Source: Burkholderiaceae bacterium 16 (lineage in GTDB: Bacteria; Pseudomonadota; Gammaproteobacteria; Burkholderiales; Burkholderiaceae). From it: a stretch of 64,000 nt of DNA. A model generated the notes under the pieces. That model was given only the letters and a program-made list of their open reading frames with translations. It made no database searches and was not told where the DNA came from. This document shows, in pieces, positions 55,403-63,707 of this stretch. Location of the stretch: contig JYOD01000100.1 of NCBI GenBank assembly GCA_000955785.1, positions 1 to 64,000 of the forward strand, read 5' to 3'. Each line of letters begins with the position of its first letter. Position 1 is the first letter of the stretch. The position numbers and the translations under genes were made by a program.

Positions 55403-56188
55403 ATGACCGTTACCCAAACCGCACCCTCCCAGCCCGCCACCCTGAAGGACAGCAGCACGCTGGTCGTGCGCCACCTGAAAAAGCGCTACGGCTCGCGCAC
55501 GGTGGTCAAGGATGTGTCCCTCGACGTAAAGAGCGGCGAGGTGGTCGGACTGCTGGGGCCCAACGGCGCGGGCAAGACCACCTCCTTCTACATGATCGTG
55601 GGACTGGTGGCGCTGGACGAGGGCGACATCGTGCTCGACGACAAGCACATCAGCGGCCTGGCCATTCACGAACGGGCACGCATGGGCCTGTCCTACCTGC
55701 CGCAGGAAGCTTCGGTGTTCCGCAAGCTGAATGTGCAGGAGAACATCCGCGCGGTGCTGGAATTGCAGATCCAGGACGGCAAGCCACTTGGCAAGGCCGA
55801 GCTCGAGCGCCGGCTGGACACGCTGCTCGATGACCTCCAGATTGCCCACCTGCGCGACAATCCGGCGCTTTCGCTGTCAGGCGGCGAACGCCGCCGCGTG
55901 GAAATCGCCCGCGCCCTGGCCTCGGCGCCCCGCTTCATCCTGCTCGACGAGCCCTTCGCCGGCGTCGACCCGATCGCGGTGGGCGAGATCCAGCGCATCG
56001 TCAGCTTCCTCAAGGCGCGCAATATCGGCGTGCTGATCACCGACCACAACGTGCGCGAGACGCTGGGCATCTGCGATCACGCCTACATCATCAGCGAAGG
56101 CGCTGTGCTGGCCTCGGGCCGGCCTGAAGACATCATCGCCAACGAGTCGGTGCGCAAGGTCTACCTGGGCGAGAATTTCCGCATGTAA
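55403..56188 (+). CDS. lptB: LPS export ABC transporter ATP-binding protein LptB
   Basis: 261-aa ATPase. Walker A is GPNGAGKTTSFYMIVGL (near residue 53), the Q-loop region is LPQEASVFRKLNVQENI, the signature LSGGERRRVEIARAL, Walker B FILLDEPFAGVDPIAV and the H-loop ITDHNVRETL. All are diagnostic for LptB. It powers LPS extraction with LptF and LptG, encoded outside the window. It is followed 147 bases later by rpoN, the standard order in proteobacteria. Confidence 0.95.
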   Translation: MTVTQTAPSQPATLKDSSTLVVRHLKKRYGSRTVVKDVSLDVKSGEVVGLLGPNGAGKTTSFYMIVGLVALDEGDIVLDDKHISGLAIHERARMGLSYLPQEASVFRKLNVQENIRAVLELQIQDGKPLGKAELERRLDTLLDDLQIAHLRDNPALSLSGGERRRVEIARALASAPRFILLDEPFAGVDPIAVGEIQRIVSFLKARNIGVLITDHNVRETLGICDHAYIISEGAVLASGRPEDIIANESVRKVYLGENFRM

Positions 56189-56304
56189 CGCGGCGCGCGA
56201 CAGCAAGCGGCAGCTGCGGCGACCTTGTGCCCAAGGTGGCTCCGGTGTCGCCTTTTACCCTGCAACGATCACGGCGTCATCAGCGATAGCAATTTCCGTT
56301 CCAC

Positions 56305-56319
56305 CGGCACGGAAGTTGG
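56305..56319 (+). promoter_or_regulatory. Sigma-54-like -24/-12 element before rpoN
   Basis: CGGCACG-GAAG-TTGG resembles the sigma-54 consensus TGGCACG-N4-TTGC, with the -24 GG intact but the -12 GC replaced by GG. The predicted start would leave only about 6 bases before the rpoN ATG. This is weak evidence for autoregulation. Confidence 0.25.
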
Positions 56320-56335
56320 GCATAAAATAGGTCGC

Positions 56336-57811
56336 ATGAAACCGTCGCTACAGCTCCGCCTCTCGCAGCATCTCGCGCTTACGCCGCAACTCCAGCAGTC
56401 GATCCGGCTGCTGCAACTGTCCACGCTCGAACTGCAGCAGGAAGTGGAACAGGCGCTGACCGAGAACCCTTTGCTCGAACGCGAGAACGACTGGCTCGAC
56501 AGCCCGTTGCGCGTTGCCGCCGACGGCTCGGTCAACATGCAGAGCGCTCCCGCGCCGGCGCCCGCCGACGGCGAGGGCACCAGCGAGAACCGCCCCGACG
56601 GCGCGCCCGAGGCCGAAGACAGCTATTCCGACAGCAACGAGGACTACGGCAACGATTGGAGCCTCGACGACTTCGCCCGCCGCCCGCAAGGCGACGACGA
56701 CGAAAAGACCCCGATGCAGTTGCGCGACGCCGAACCCACGCTGCGCGAACATCTGATGGAACAGCTCGCGCCGCTGAAAATTTCGTTGCGCGACAAGGGG
56801 CTGGCCATCTTCCTGGTCGAGTCGCTGGACGACGACGGCTACCTGAGCGCCTCGCTCGAGGAAATCTGCAGCGAACTGCCGGAGGAACTCGAATTCGAGG
56901 TCGACGAGATCCAGGCCGTCCTTACCCTGCTGCAAAGCTTCGATCCGCCTGGTGTCGGCGCACGCAATGCGGCCGAATGCCTGGCGCTGCAATTGCGCCG
57001 CATCAAGCATCCGCAGCGCGACCTGGCGCTGACCATTGTCACCAATCACCTGGAACTGCTCGCGGTGCGCGACTACACGCGCCTGAAAAAAGCACTGCAG
57101 GTGGATGAGCCGGAACTGAAGTCCGCGCATGAACTGATCCGCTCGCTGGCGCCTTATCCAGGCCATGCATACAGCCGTCCCGAAGCCGACTTCGTCGTGC
57201 CCGATGTTTTTGTCCGAAAACTGAATGGCGGCTGGATTGCGCAGCTCAATCCGGATGTGATGCCGCGGCTACGTATCAACGACATGTACGCGCAGATATT
57301 GCGCGGTGCAAAAGGCGATGCGGGTGCTGCGGGACTGCAGCAAAAACTGCAGGAGGCACGCTGGTTGATCAAGAATATCCAGCAAAGGTTCGACACGATA
57401 TTGCGCGTTGCACAAGCAATTGTCGAACGTCAAAAGAACTTCTTCACCCACGGTGAAATTGCGATGCGCCCCTTGGTTTTGCGGGAGATTGCCGATACAC
57501 TGGGTTTACACGAGTCCACCATCTCTCGGGTGACTACCAATAAATACATGGCAACGCCGATGGGGACTTTCGAGCTGAAGTATTTCTTCGGCAGTCACGT
57601 TTCCACAGAAACCGGCGGCGCGGCCTCGTCAACGGCAATTCGTGCGTTGATCAAGCAACTGATAGGAGCCGAAGACGCCAGGAATCCCTTGTCCGACAGC
57701 CGGATTGCCGAATTGCTCGGCGAGCAAGGCTTCGTAGTGGCACGGCGTACCGTTGCCAAATACCGCGAGGCGCTCAAGATTCCGGCAGTTACTCTCCGTA
57801 AGACTTTGTAG
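56336..57811 (+). CDS. rpoN: RNA polymerase sigma-54 factor
   Basis: 491-aa sigma-54. Region I is Gln/Leu-rich (LSQHLALTPQLQQSIRLLQL, from residue 8), region II acidic (about 60-125), then the core-binding domain, the HTH LHESTISRVTTNKYMATP and the RpoN box ARRTVAKYRE near residue 470. ATG 56336 gives the conserved MKPSLQLRLSQ start. It directs nitrogen, motility and other activator-dependent promoters. It is followed 49 bases later by hpf and shares a terminator with it at 58270. Confidence 0.96.
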   Translation: MKPSLQLRLSQHLALTPQLQQSIRLLQLSTLELQQEVEQALTENPLLERENDWLDSPLRVAADGSVNMQSAPAPAPADGEGTSENRPDGAPEAEDSYSDSNEDYGNDWSLDDFARRPQGDDDEKTPMQLRDAEPTLREHLMEQLAPLKISLRDKGLAIFLVESLDDDGYLSASLEEICSELPEELEFEVDEIQAVLTLLQSFDPPGVGARNAAECLALQLRRIKHPQRDLALTIVTNHLELLAVRDYTRLKKALQVDEPELKSAHELIRSLAPYPGHAYSRPEADFVVPDVFVRKLNGGWIAQLNPDVMPRLRINDMYAQILRGAKGDAGAAGLQQKLQEARWLIKNIQQRFDTILRVAQAIVERQKNFFTHGEIAMRPLVLREIADTLGLHESTISRVTTNKYMATPMGTFELKYFFGSHVSTETGGAASSTAIRALIKQLIGAEDARNPLSDSRIAELLGEQGFVVARRTVAKYREALKIPAVTLRKTL

Positions 57812-57860
57812 CCGAGTTGCATCGCCTGCCTGGTGCAACTCTTTCAGAAGGAGAAACGCT

Positions 57861-58211
57861 ATGAACTTCAAGATCAGTGGACACCACTTGGACATCACGC
57901 CCCCGCTGCGTGAGTACGTGGAAACGAAACTGGAGCGTATCGTCAGGCATTTTGATCAAGTCATTGGCGTAAGTGTGCTGCTCTCTGTCGACAATACAAA
58001 AGAAAAGGACCGGCGGCAGTACGCGGAAATCAATCTACATCTCAAGGGCAAGGACATCTTTGTCGAAGCGCATCATGAAGACCTGTATGCCGCTATCGAC
58101 GCGCTCGTCGACAAGCTCGACCGGCAGGTGATTCGCCATAAGGATCGCGTGCAAAGCCACGACCGCGAAGCGGTCAAGTATCAGATGGCCGCATCGCAGA
58201 TGCAGCAATGA
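57861..58211 (+). CDS. hpf: Ribosome hibernation promoting factor, short form
   Basis: 116-aa HPF/RaiA-family protein (MNFKISGHHLDITPPLREYV, EINLHLKGKDIFVEAHHEDLYAAIDALVDKL given as the span of residues 56-86). It binds the ribosome decoding site in stationary phase. AGAAGGAGA precedes the ATG. Its place between rpoN and ptsN is the classical proteobacterial order. Confidence 0.94.
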   Translation: MNFKISGHHLDITPPLREYVETKLERIVRHFDQVIGVSVLLSVDNTKEKDRRQYAEINLHLKGKDIFVEAHHEDLYAAIDALVDKLDRQVIRHKDRVQSHDREAVKYQMAASQMQQ

Positions 58212-58269
58212 CCGTGCCTGGTGGCCCACAGACCGGGCCGCCGGTGTCACTCCCTTGAAACCGGAATCA

Positions 58270-58295
58270 AGCCGCGCCCATAGCGCGGCTTTTTC
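58270..58295 (+). terminator. Rho-independent terminator of rpoN-hpf
   Basis: AGCCGCGC / GCGCGGCT (8-bp perfect stem, 5-base loop) followed by TTTTCG. The 300 bases between it and ptsN hold no supportable gene; a pyrimidine-rich stretch, TTTTTTCTTCTTTTTT, lies at about 58518-58535, upstream of the ptsN start. Confidence 0.85.
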
Positions 58296-58593
58296 GTTCC
58301 TGGCGCTCGTCCGGGACCACGCGGGGGATTCCGCAACGCATATGGACCGGTGTATGCTGTGCAATACATAGTTCTTAGCCTTCAACGATTTTTCCGTGCA
58401 CGCGGCACCGCTTCCGCGCATCGGGTATTGCAATGCACAAGGCGGGGGCGGGCCTGCTCTATAATGGCCAGACGCCCGACACCGGCAGGGGGACACCCGG
58501 TGAAACTTCGGACCTTGGTTTTTTCTTCTTTTTTGCCCGGCGCGACGCCTCCCGGCCCCGGGCCTGCTTACTAGAAAACCCTGCGCATTCCAC

Positions 58594-59049
58594 ATGAATC
58601 GTTTGGCTAAATTGCTGCCACCCGGCAACATCAACCTCGACGTCAGCGTCACCAGCAAGAAGCGCGTGTTCGAACAGGCCGGGCTCCTCTTCGAGAACAA
58701 CCATGGCGTGGCGCGCGCTACCGTGACCGACAACCTGTTCGCCCGCGAATCGCTGGGATCCACTGGTCTTGGCGCCGGGGTTGCCATTCCGCATGGCCGC
58801 ATCAAGGGACTGAAGCAGCCACTGGCCGCCTTCATGCGCCTGGCCGAGCCGATCCCCTTCGAATCTCCCGACGGCAAGCCGGTAGCGCTGCTGATCTTCC
58901 TGCTGGTACCCGAACAGGCCACCCAGCAGCATCTGGAGATTCTCTCGGAGATCGCCCAGCTGCTGTCCGACCGCGAGATGCGCGAAGGACTGGCTACCCT
59001 GCCCACCCCCGATGACGTGCACCAGTTGCTGACGCAATGGCACCCCTGA
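58594..59049 (+). CDS. ptsN: PTS nitrogen regulatory protein EIIA-Ntr
   Basis: 151-aa EIIA-Ntr. The phosphorylation site is His67 in GVAIPHGRIKG; TGLGAG and PVALLIFLLVPEQATQQHLEIL are family blocks. It is a regulatory phospho-acceptor that links PTS phosphoryl flow with potassium and nitrogen control. It is separated from hpf by a terminator, so it has its own promoter. hprK follows 78 bases later. Confidence 0.94.
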   Translation: MNRLAKLLPPGNINLDVSVTSKKRVFEQAGLLFENNHGVARATVTDNLFARESLGSTGLGAGVAIPHGRIKGLKQPLAAFMRLAEPIPFESPDGKPVALLIFLLVPEQATQQHLEILSEIAQLLSDREMREGLATLPTPDDVHQLLTQWHP

Positions 59050-59127
59050 CCGGCCTCGGCGATCTTTACGCAGGCGAGCAGGGCAATTGTCCCCGCAGTC
59101 TGAAAGCGCGCTCCTGAAAGCACCCGC

Positions 59128-60099
59128 ATGGAACTCACTGGCGTCACCTCGCAGTCGATCTTCGACGACAACGCAGCCGATATCAAACTCTCCTGGGTAG
59201 CCGGCCTGGAAGGCGCCGACCGGGCGTTCGATGTCGAGTTCGCACGTGAAGCCACTTCCGCGGCCGATCTCGTCGGCCACTTGAACCTGATCCACCCGAA
59301 CCGGATCCAGGTCCTGGGCAAGCCCGAGATCACTTATTACCAGCGTCTCGACGACGAGATGCGCAAGCGCCAGATGGGTGAGCTGATCCTGCTGGAACCG
59401 CCCTTCCTGGTGATTGCCGACGGCATGGAGCCGCCGCCCGACCTGGAACTGCGCTGCACGCGTTCCTCCACGCCCTTGTTCACCACGCCGGTGTCCTCGG
59501 CGGCGGTGATCGATCACCTGCGCCTCTACCTGTCGCGCATTTCCGCGCCGCGCGTGACCATGCACGGCGTATTCCTCGACATCCTCGGCATGGGCGTGCT
59601 GGTGATGGGTGAATCCGGCCTGGGCAAGAGTGAACTCGGCCTGGAGCTGATTTCACGCGGACATGGGCTGGTGGCGGACGATGCCGTGGATTTTGTCCGG
59701 CTCGGACCCGATTTCATTGAAGGCCGCTGCCCGCCCCTGCTGCAAAACCTGCTTGAAGTGCGCGGCCTGGGCCTGCTCGACATCAAGACGATCTTTGGCG
59801 AGACCGCGGTGCGCCGGAAGATGAAGCTGAAACTGGTGGTGCAGCTGGTGCGCCGCAACGACGGCGAATTCGAACGCCTGCCGCTGGATTCCCAGTATCT
59901 GGATGTGCTCGGCCTGCCCATCCACATGGTCAAGATCCAGGTGGCGGCCGGCCGAAATCTCGCCGTGCTGGTCGAGGCCGCCGTCCGCAACACCATCCTG
60001 CGCCTGCGCGGCATCGACACGCTGCGCGATTTCATGGACCGCCAGCGCGCCGCAATGCAAGCCGATGTGGCGTCGCGAGGCCAGGGCCGGCTACTCTAG
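59128..60099 (+). CDS. hprK: HPr kinase/phosphorylase
   Basis: 323-aa HprK. The P-loop GESGLGKSELGLELI is near residue 160, followed by HGLVADDAVDFV and the family signature LEVRGLGLLDIKTIFGETAV (about 210-229). It phosphorylates and dephosphorylates a serine of HPr. In proteobacteria lacking sugar PTS transport it acts with ptsN and HPr as a regulatory pathway. Confidence 0.95.
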   Translation: MELTGVTSQSIFDDNAADIKLSWVAGLEGADRAFDVEFAREATSAADLVGHLNLIHPNRIQVLGKPEITYYQRLDDEMRKRQMGELILLEPPFLVIADGMEPPPDLELRCTRSSTPLFTTPVSSAAVIDHLRLYLSRISAPRVTMHGVFLDILGMGVLVMGESGLGKSELGLELISRGHGLVADDAVDFVRLGPDFIEGRCPPLLQNLLEVRGLGLLDIKTIFGETAVRRKMKLKLVVQLVRRNDGEFERLPLDSQYLDVLGLPIHMVKIQVAAGRNLAVLVEAAVRNTILRLRGIDTLRDFMDRQRAAMQADVASRGQGRLL

Positions 60100-60273
60100 G
60101 CAGCCAGCGCCGCGCCTGAGCTGTTTTCAATTGATTACATCCGTCCGCTCTTCCCTCGTCAACGCGTTTGGGGCACAGGTCGTTTTGTGCAGTAATGGGC
60201 ATTGAGCCCAACCCGAGTTGCCGTGCCGACATGGCCAGCAGCCATGAGATTTTCCACAGCCAGGAGAGCAAGC

Positions 60274-60642
60274 ATGAAGAAAATGATCGCGATGTGCGTG
60301 CTGGTAGCCCCGCTTTTCGCCACCAGCGCCTTCGCCCAGAATGCACCGGCCGCAGCAACCGCAACGCCCGCGGCACCCGCAACTTCCGCAAAACCGGCAG
60401 CACCGGCGGCGCCCGCGGCGACAAATGCCCAACAGGACAAGATGAAGGCCTGCAATACGCAGGCCGCCGGCAAGAAGGGCGACGAGCGCAAGGCCTTCAT
60501 GAGCGACTGCCTGTCCAACAAACCCGCCGCCGCTCCCGCCAAGAACAGCCAGCAGGAAAAGATGACGGCGTGCAACAAGGACGCTACCGGCAAGAAGGGC
60601 GACGAGCGCAAAGCCTTCATGAGCGAGTGCCTCTCCAAGTAA
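60274..60642 (+). CDS. PsiF-repeat exported protein
   Basis: 122-aa exported protein. The signal peptide (MKKMIAMCVLVAPLFATSAFA) is followed by an Ala/Pro-rich linker and two PsiF repeats, KMKACNTQAAGKKGDERKAF and KMTACNKDATGKKGDERKAF, each ending M-S-(D/E)-C-L-S. Each repeat holds two Cys that may pair. PsiF is phosphate-starvation-inducible in E. coli, but its function is unknown. CAGGAGAGC precedes the ATG, and a strong terminator follows. Confidence 0.88.
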   Translation: MKKMIAMCVLVAPLFATSAFAQNAPAAATATPAAPATSAKPAAPAAPAATNAQQDKMKACNTQAAGKKGDERKAFMSDCLSNKPAAAPAKNSQQEKMTACNKDATGKKGDERKAFMSECLSK

Positions 60643-60668
60643 GCTCCCGCGTCACTTACCATGCTGCC

Positions 60669-60697
60669 ATGGCGAACCCTTCGGTTCGCCATTTTTG
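60669..60697 (+). terminator. Rho-independent terminator after PsiF-repeat gene
   Basis: ATGGCGAACC / GGTTCGCCAT (10-bp perfect stem, 4-base loop) followed by TTTT, 26 bases after the stop. Confidence 0.9.
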
Positions 60698-60751
60698 CTG
60701 GCGCCTCGCCGTCATGACGGCGTCATCACCTGATGTTATGCTTGTCATGCT

Positions 60752-61669
60752 ATGCGCATCATACTTATCACCGGGATCTCCGGCTCCGGCAAATCCGTTG
60801 CCTTGAACGTACTGGAAGACGCAGGTTACTACTGCGTCGACAACCTGCCGGCTCAGTTTATTCCGGCGCTGGCCCAGTATCTCGCAAGCCAGGGTTACAC
60901 CCATCTTGGCGTCGCTACCGACATCCGCAGCCGCGAATCGCTGGACGAATTGCCCGGCACGCTGCGCAACCTCGCCTCCGAACACCAGGTCCGGGTGGTT
61001 TTCCTGACCGCCAATACGGATGCGCTGGTGCAGCGATACTCGGAAACGAGGCGGCGCCATCCGCTGTCTATGCGTATCGACAAGGCGGCCCTCTCGGCCA
61101 ATGCCGATCCTGCGGGCGTTGCAGGCAATGCGCTCGATGCGCCATACAACGACACGTCCCTGATCGAAGCCATCGAGATGGAGCGCGAGCTGCTCAGCCC
61201 GCTGGCGGAGGCCGCTCACCGTATCGACACCAGCAACGTGCGCACCAATACGCTACGCGCGTGGATCAAGGAATTCGTGCGCGGCGATGACCTGAAGCTC
61301 ACCTTGCTGTTCGAATCGTTTGGCTTCAAGCACGGCGTACCCAGCGATGCCGACCTGGTGTTCGATGTCCGCTCACTGCCCAACCCCTACTACGACCTGG
61401 CCCTGCGCCCGCTGACCGGACGCGACGAGCCCGTGATCGACTTCCTGCAGAGCCAGCCGATGGTGCTGGCCATGGCCGATGACATCCGCGCCTACGTGGA
61501 AAAGTGGCTGCCAAGTTTCATCGCGGACAATCGCAGCTACCTGACCGTCGCCATTGGCTGCACGGGCGGCCAGCACCGCTCCGTGTACATCGCTGAAAGA
61601 CTTGCCAACTATTTTCGCGCCCATGGTAATGTGCTGGTGAGACACCGCGAGCTCGCACCCGGCGGCTGA
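60752..61669 (+). CDS. rapZ: RNase adapter/nucleotide-binding protein RapZ (YvcJ family)
   Basis: 305-aa P-loop protein. Walker A is GISGSGKS (residues 8-15), Walker B-like VVFLTAN. The C-terminal RNA-binding domain has LPNPYYDLALRPLTG and GCTGGQHRSVYIAERL. In E. coli RapZ guides RNase E to the sRNA GlmZ; in most other bacteria the role is less defined. It is slightly longer than the E. coli protein (284 aa). Its position near ptsN and hprK is usual. Confidence 0.93.
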   Translation: MRIILITGISGSGKSVALNVLEDAGYYCVDNLPAQFIPALAQYLASQGYTHLGVATDIRSRESLDELPGTLRNLASEHQVRVVFLTANTDALVQRYSETRRRHPLSMRIDKAALSANADPAGVAGNALDAPYNDTSLIEAIEMERELLSPLAEAAHRIDTSNVRTNTLRAWIKEFVRGDDLKLTLLFESFGFKHGVPSDADLVFDVRSLPNPYYDLALRPLTGRDEPVIDFLQSQPMVLAMADDIRAYVEKWLPSFIADNRSYLTVAIGCTGGQHRSVYIAERLANYFRAHGNVLVRHRELAPGG

Positions 61670-61734
61670 ACGCCGCAGCTGCAGGTTTCGCGGCCAGGCT
61701 CGGCAATTCCCGCCCGAAACTCTGCTGGCTCAGC

Positions 61735-62415
61735 ATGTCCTCACACGCCACGCCCGGCCCATCCGCTTCGACCACCGCTTCGTCCGGTACATCGTCGGTA
61801 CCGCCTGCGCTGGATGGCCTGCCGCTGTTTCCGCTGCACACCGTACTCTTTCCGGATGGCCTGCTGCCGCTACGCGTTTTCGAAGCACGCTATGTGGATA
61901 TGGTGCGCGCATGCATGCGCGATCACACCCCCTTCGGCGTCTGCCTGATCGCCAGCGGCAACGAGGTAGCTCGCCCCAATGAGCCCACCATGCCCGAGAC
62001 CATCGGCTGCCTGGCGGATATCGTCGACTGCAATATGGAGCAGCTTGGCGTGCTGCTGATCAGTGCGCGCGGGCGCCAGCGCTTCCGGCTGCTAGGCCAC
62101 AGTGTGCGCGCCGATGGTTTGCTGGTGGGCCAGGCGGAATTGCTGCCGCCCGACATCATCGACTGCAAGCTTGAACTGCTGGGCGAATGCCTCGCTGTGC
62201 TGCGCCGTATTGTCGCCTCGCTCCACGCGGAGCATCCGGGCAAGCTTCCGTTTGCCGAGCCGTTCCTGTGGGATGACCCGAGCTGGGTGGCCAATCGGCT
62301 GTGCGAGTTGCTGCCCGTGCCGCTCAAGGCCAAGCAGATGCTGATGGCGCTGCCGGACGCGGGGATGCGGATCGAGATCGTGCACAAGTACATGCGTCAA
62401 CACCATATTCTCTGA
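61735..62415 (+). CDS. LON-substrate-binding domain protein
   Basis: 226-aa stand-alone LON N-terminal domain protein without protease domain. GLPLFPLHTVLFPDGLLPLRVFEARYVDMV (about residues 28-57) is the diagnostic start; CLADIVDCNMEQLGVLLISARGRQRF and LCELLPVPLKAKQMLMAL follow. The first 25 residues are Ser/Thr-rich. Function is unknown; related proteins are found in many proteobacteria. Confidence 0.9.
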   Translation: MSSHATPGPSASTTASSGTSSVPPALDGLPLFPLHTVLFPDGLLPLRVFEARYVDMVRACMRDHTPFGVCLIASGNEVARPNEPTMPETIGCLADIVDCNMEQLGVLLISARGRQRFRLLGHSVRADGLLVGQAELLPPDIIDCKLELLGECLAVLRRIVASLHAEHPGKLPFAEPFLWDDPSWVANRLCELLPVPLKAKQMLMALPDAGMRIEIVHKYMRQHHIL

Positions 62416-62443
62416 GCCTCCCACGCGGCAAAGAGCTTTAGCT

Positions 62444-63616
62444 TTAGAACAATCCCCCCAGCGCCTGTGCTTCGAGCAGCTTGCGCACCGGTGCCGGTGT
62501 GCCCACCGCATCGAGATCGTCCAGCGAGAGCCAGCGTAGCGCGGTGCCATCGGCTGCGTCGTGGGCGCTCAGGCCGGTGACGTCCACGCGGATGGCGCGG
62601 ATCAGCAGGCGGAAGTGGGTGAAGACGTGGGTGAGTTCGCCGACCATGCTGGCGGTGCCGGGCGTGCCGAAATCGCGAGCGCGTTCGAGGGCGGCGTCTT
62701 CGGCCAGTTCGGCATCGAAGGGCACGGCATCCACCGGCATTTCAGGCAGGCTCCAGAGGCCGCCCCAGATGCCGCTGTCGGGTCGCAACGCCAGCAGGAC
62801 TTCGCGGCCGCGCCGGACCAGCAGCATGACGGTGCTGCGCTCGGGAATGGCTGCACGCGGTTTCGGCGTGGGCAGCACGGCGGTCAGGCCGTCGCGGCGC
62901 GCCACGCAGTCGCTGGCCAGCGGGCACGACGCTGCGGCAGCAAGGCAGGCCGGCTTGCCGCGCGAACAGACGGTGGCGCCGAGATCCATTACGCCCTGGG
63001 TGTAGGACACCATATCCTCGACCTGTCCGGGCCCCTTCGCGGGCAACACCTCCTCCGCGATTTGCCACATGCGGTTCTCCACAGCCTTGACGCCTGGATG
63101 GCCATGGATGCCGAAGAACCTGGCGAAGACGCGCTTGACGTTGCCGTCCAGGATGGGGGATCGCACGCCAGCACTGAAGGCGGCCACGGCCGCCGCGGTC
63201 GAGCGGCCGATGCCGGGCAGCGTCACCAGTACCTCGGGATCGGTAGGAAACACGCCGTCGTGCTCGCTCATCACGCTCTTGGCGCAGCGGTGCAGGTTGC
63301 GCGCGCGCGAGTAATAGCCAAGCCCCGCCCAGAGCGCCATCACCTCGTCCGCGCTAGCCTCCGCCAGAGCGGCAACGGTAGGCAGGCGGCCGACGAAACG
63401 CTGGAAATACTCGATCACCGCGCTGACCTGGGTCTGCTGCAGCATGATCTCCGACAACCAGATCCGGTAAGGGTCGCGGGTGTTCTGCCACGGCAAGTCA
63501 TGGCGCCCGTGCAAGCGCTGCCAATCCACCACGCGCGTGGCGAAATCGGCGGGAACGGCGGTCAGGGAAAGATCGGCGGAAGAAACGGCAGGAGTAGCGG
63601 CTGGCTTGCGGGGCAT
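62444..63616 (-). CDS. mutY: A/G-specific adenine glycosylase
   Basis: 390-aa MutY. The catalytic Glu is in WLSEIMLQQTQV, the HhH motif is LPGIGRSTAAAVAAF and the catalytic Asp in ILDGNVKRVFARFFG. A C-terminal NUDIX-like 8-oxoG recognition domain (about 255-385) is present. The Fe-S loop CSRGKPACLAAAASCPLASDC spaces its Cys as C-x6-C-x6-C-x5-C, where E. coli MutY has C-x6-C-x2-C-x5-C, an insertion of four residues. It removes adenine opposite 8-oxoguanine. It is convergent with the LON-domain gene. Confidence 0.94.
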   Translation of the reverse strand: MPRKPAATPAVSSADLSLTAVPADFATRVVDWQRLHGRHDLPWQNTRDPYRIWLSEIMLQQTQVSAVIEYFQRFVGRLPTVAALAEASADEVMALWAGLGYYSRARNLHRCAKSVMSEHDGVFPTDPEVLVTLPGIGRSTAAAVAAFSAGVRSPILDGNVKRVFARFFGIHGHPGVKAVENRMWQIAEEVLPAKGPGQVEDMVSYTQGVMDLGATVCSRGKPACLAAAASCPLASDCVARRDGLTAVLPTPKPRAAIPERSTVMLLVRRGREVLLALRPDSGIWGGLWSLPEMPVDAVPFDAELAEDAALERARDFGTPGTASMVGELTHVFTHFRLLIRAIRVDVTGLSAHDAADGTALRWLSLDDLDAVGTPAPVRKLLEAQALGGLF

Positions 63617-63707
63617 CGGGAACGTGACGGGAAAGGCGGCAGCGCCGGAAGCGGCGGCGCGTCATGATACCGCCTTGCCGCCTCCGGCACCGCGCGCCGG
63701 CCGTGCT

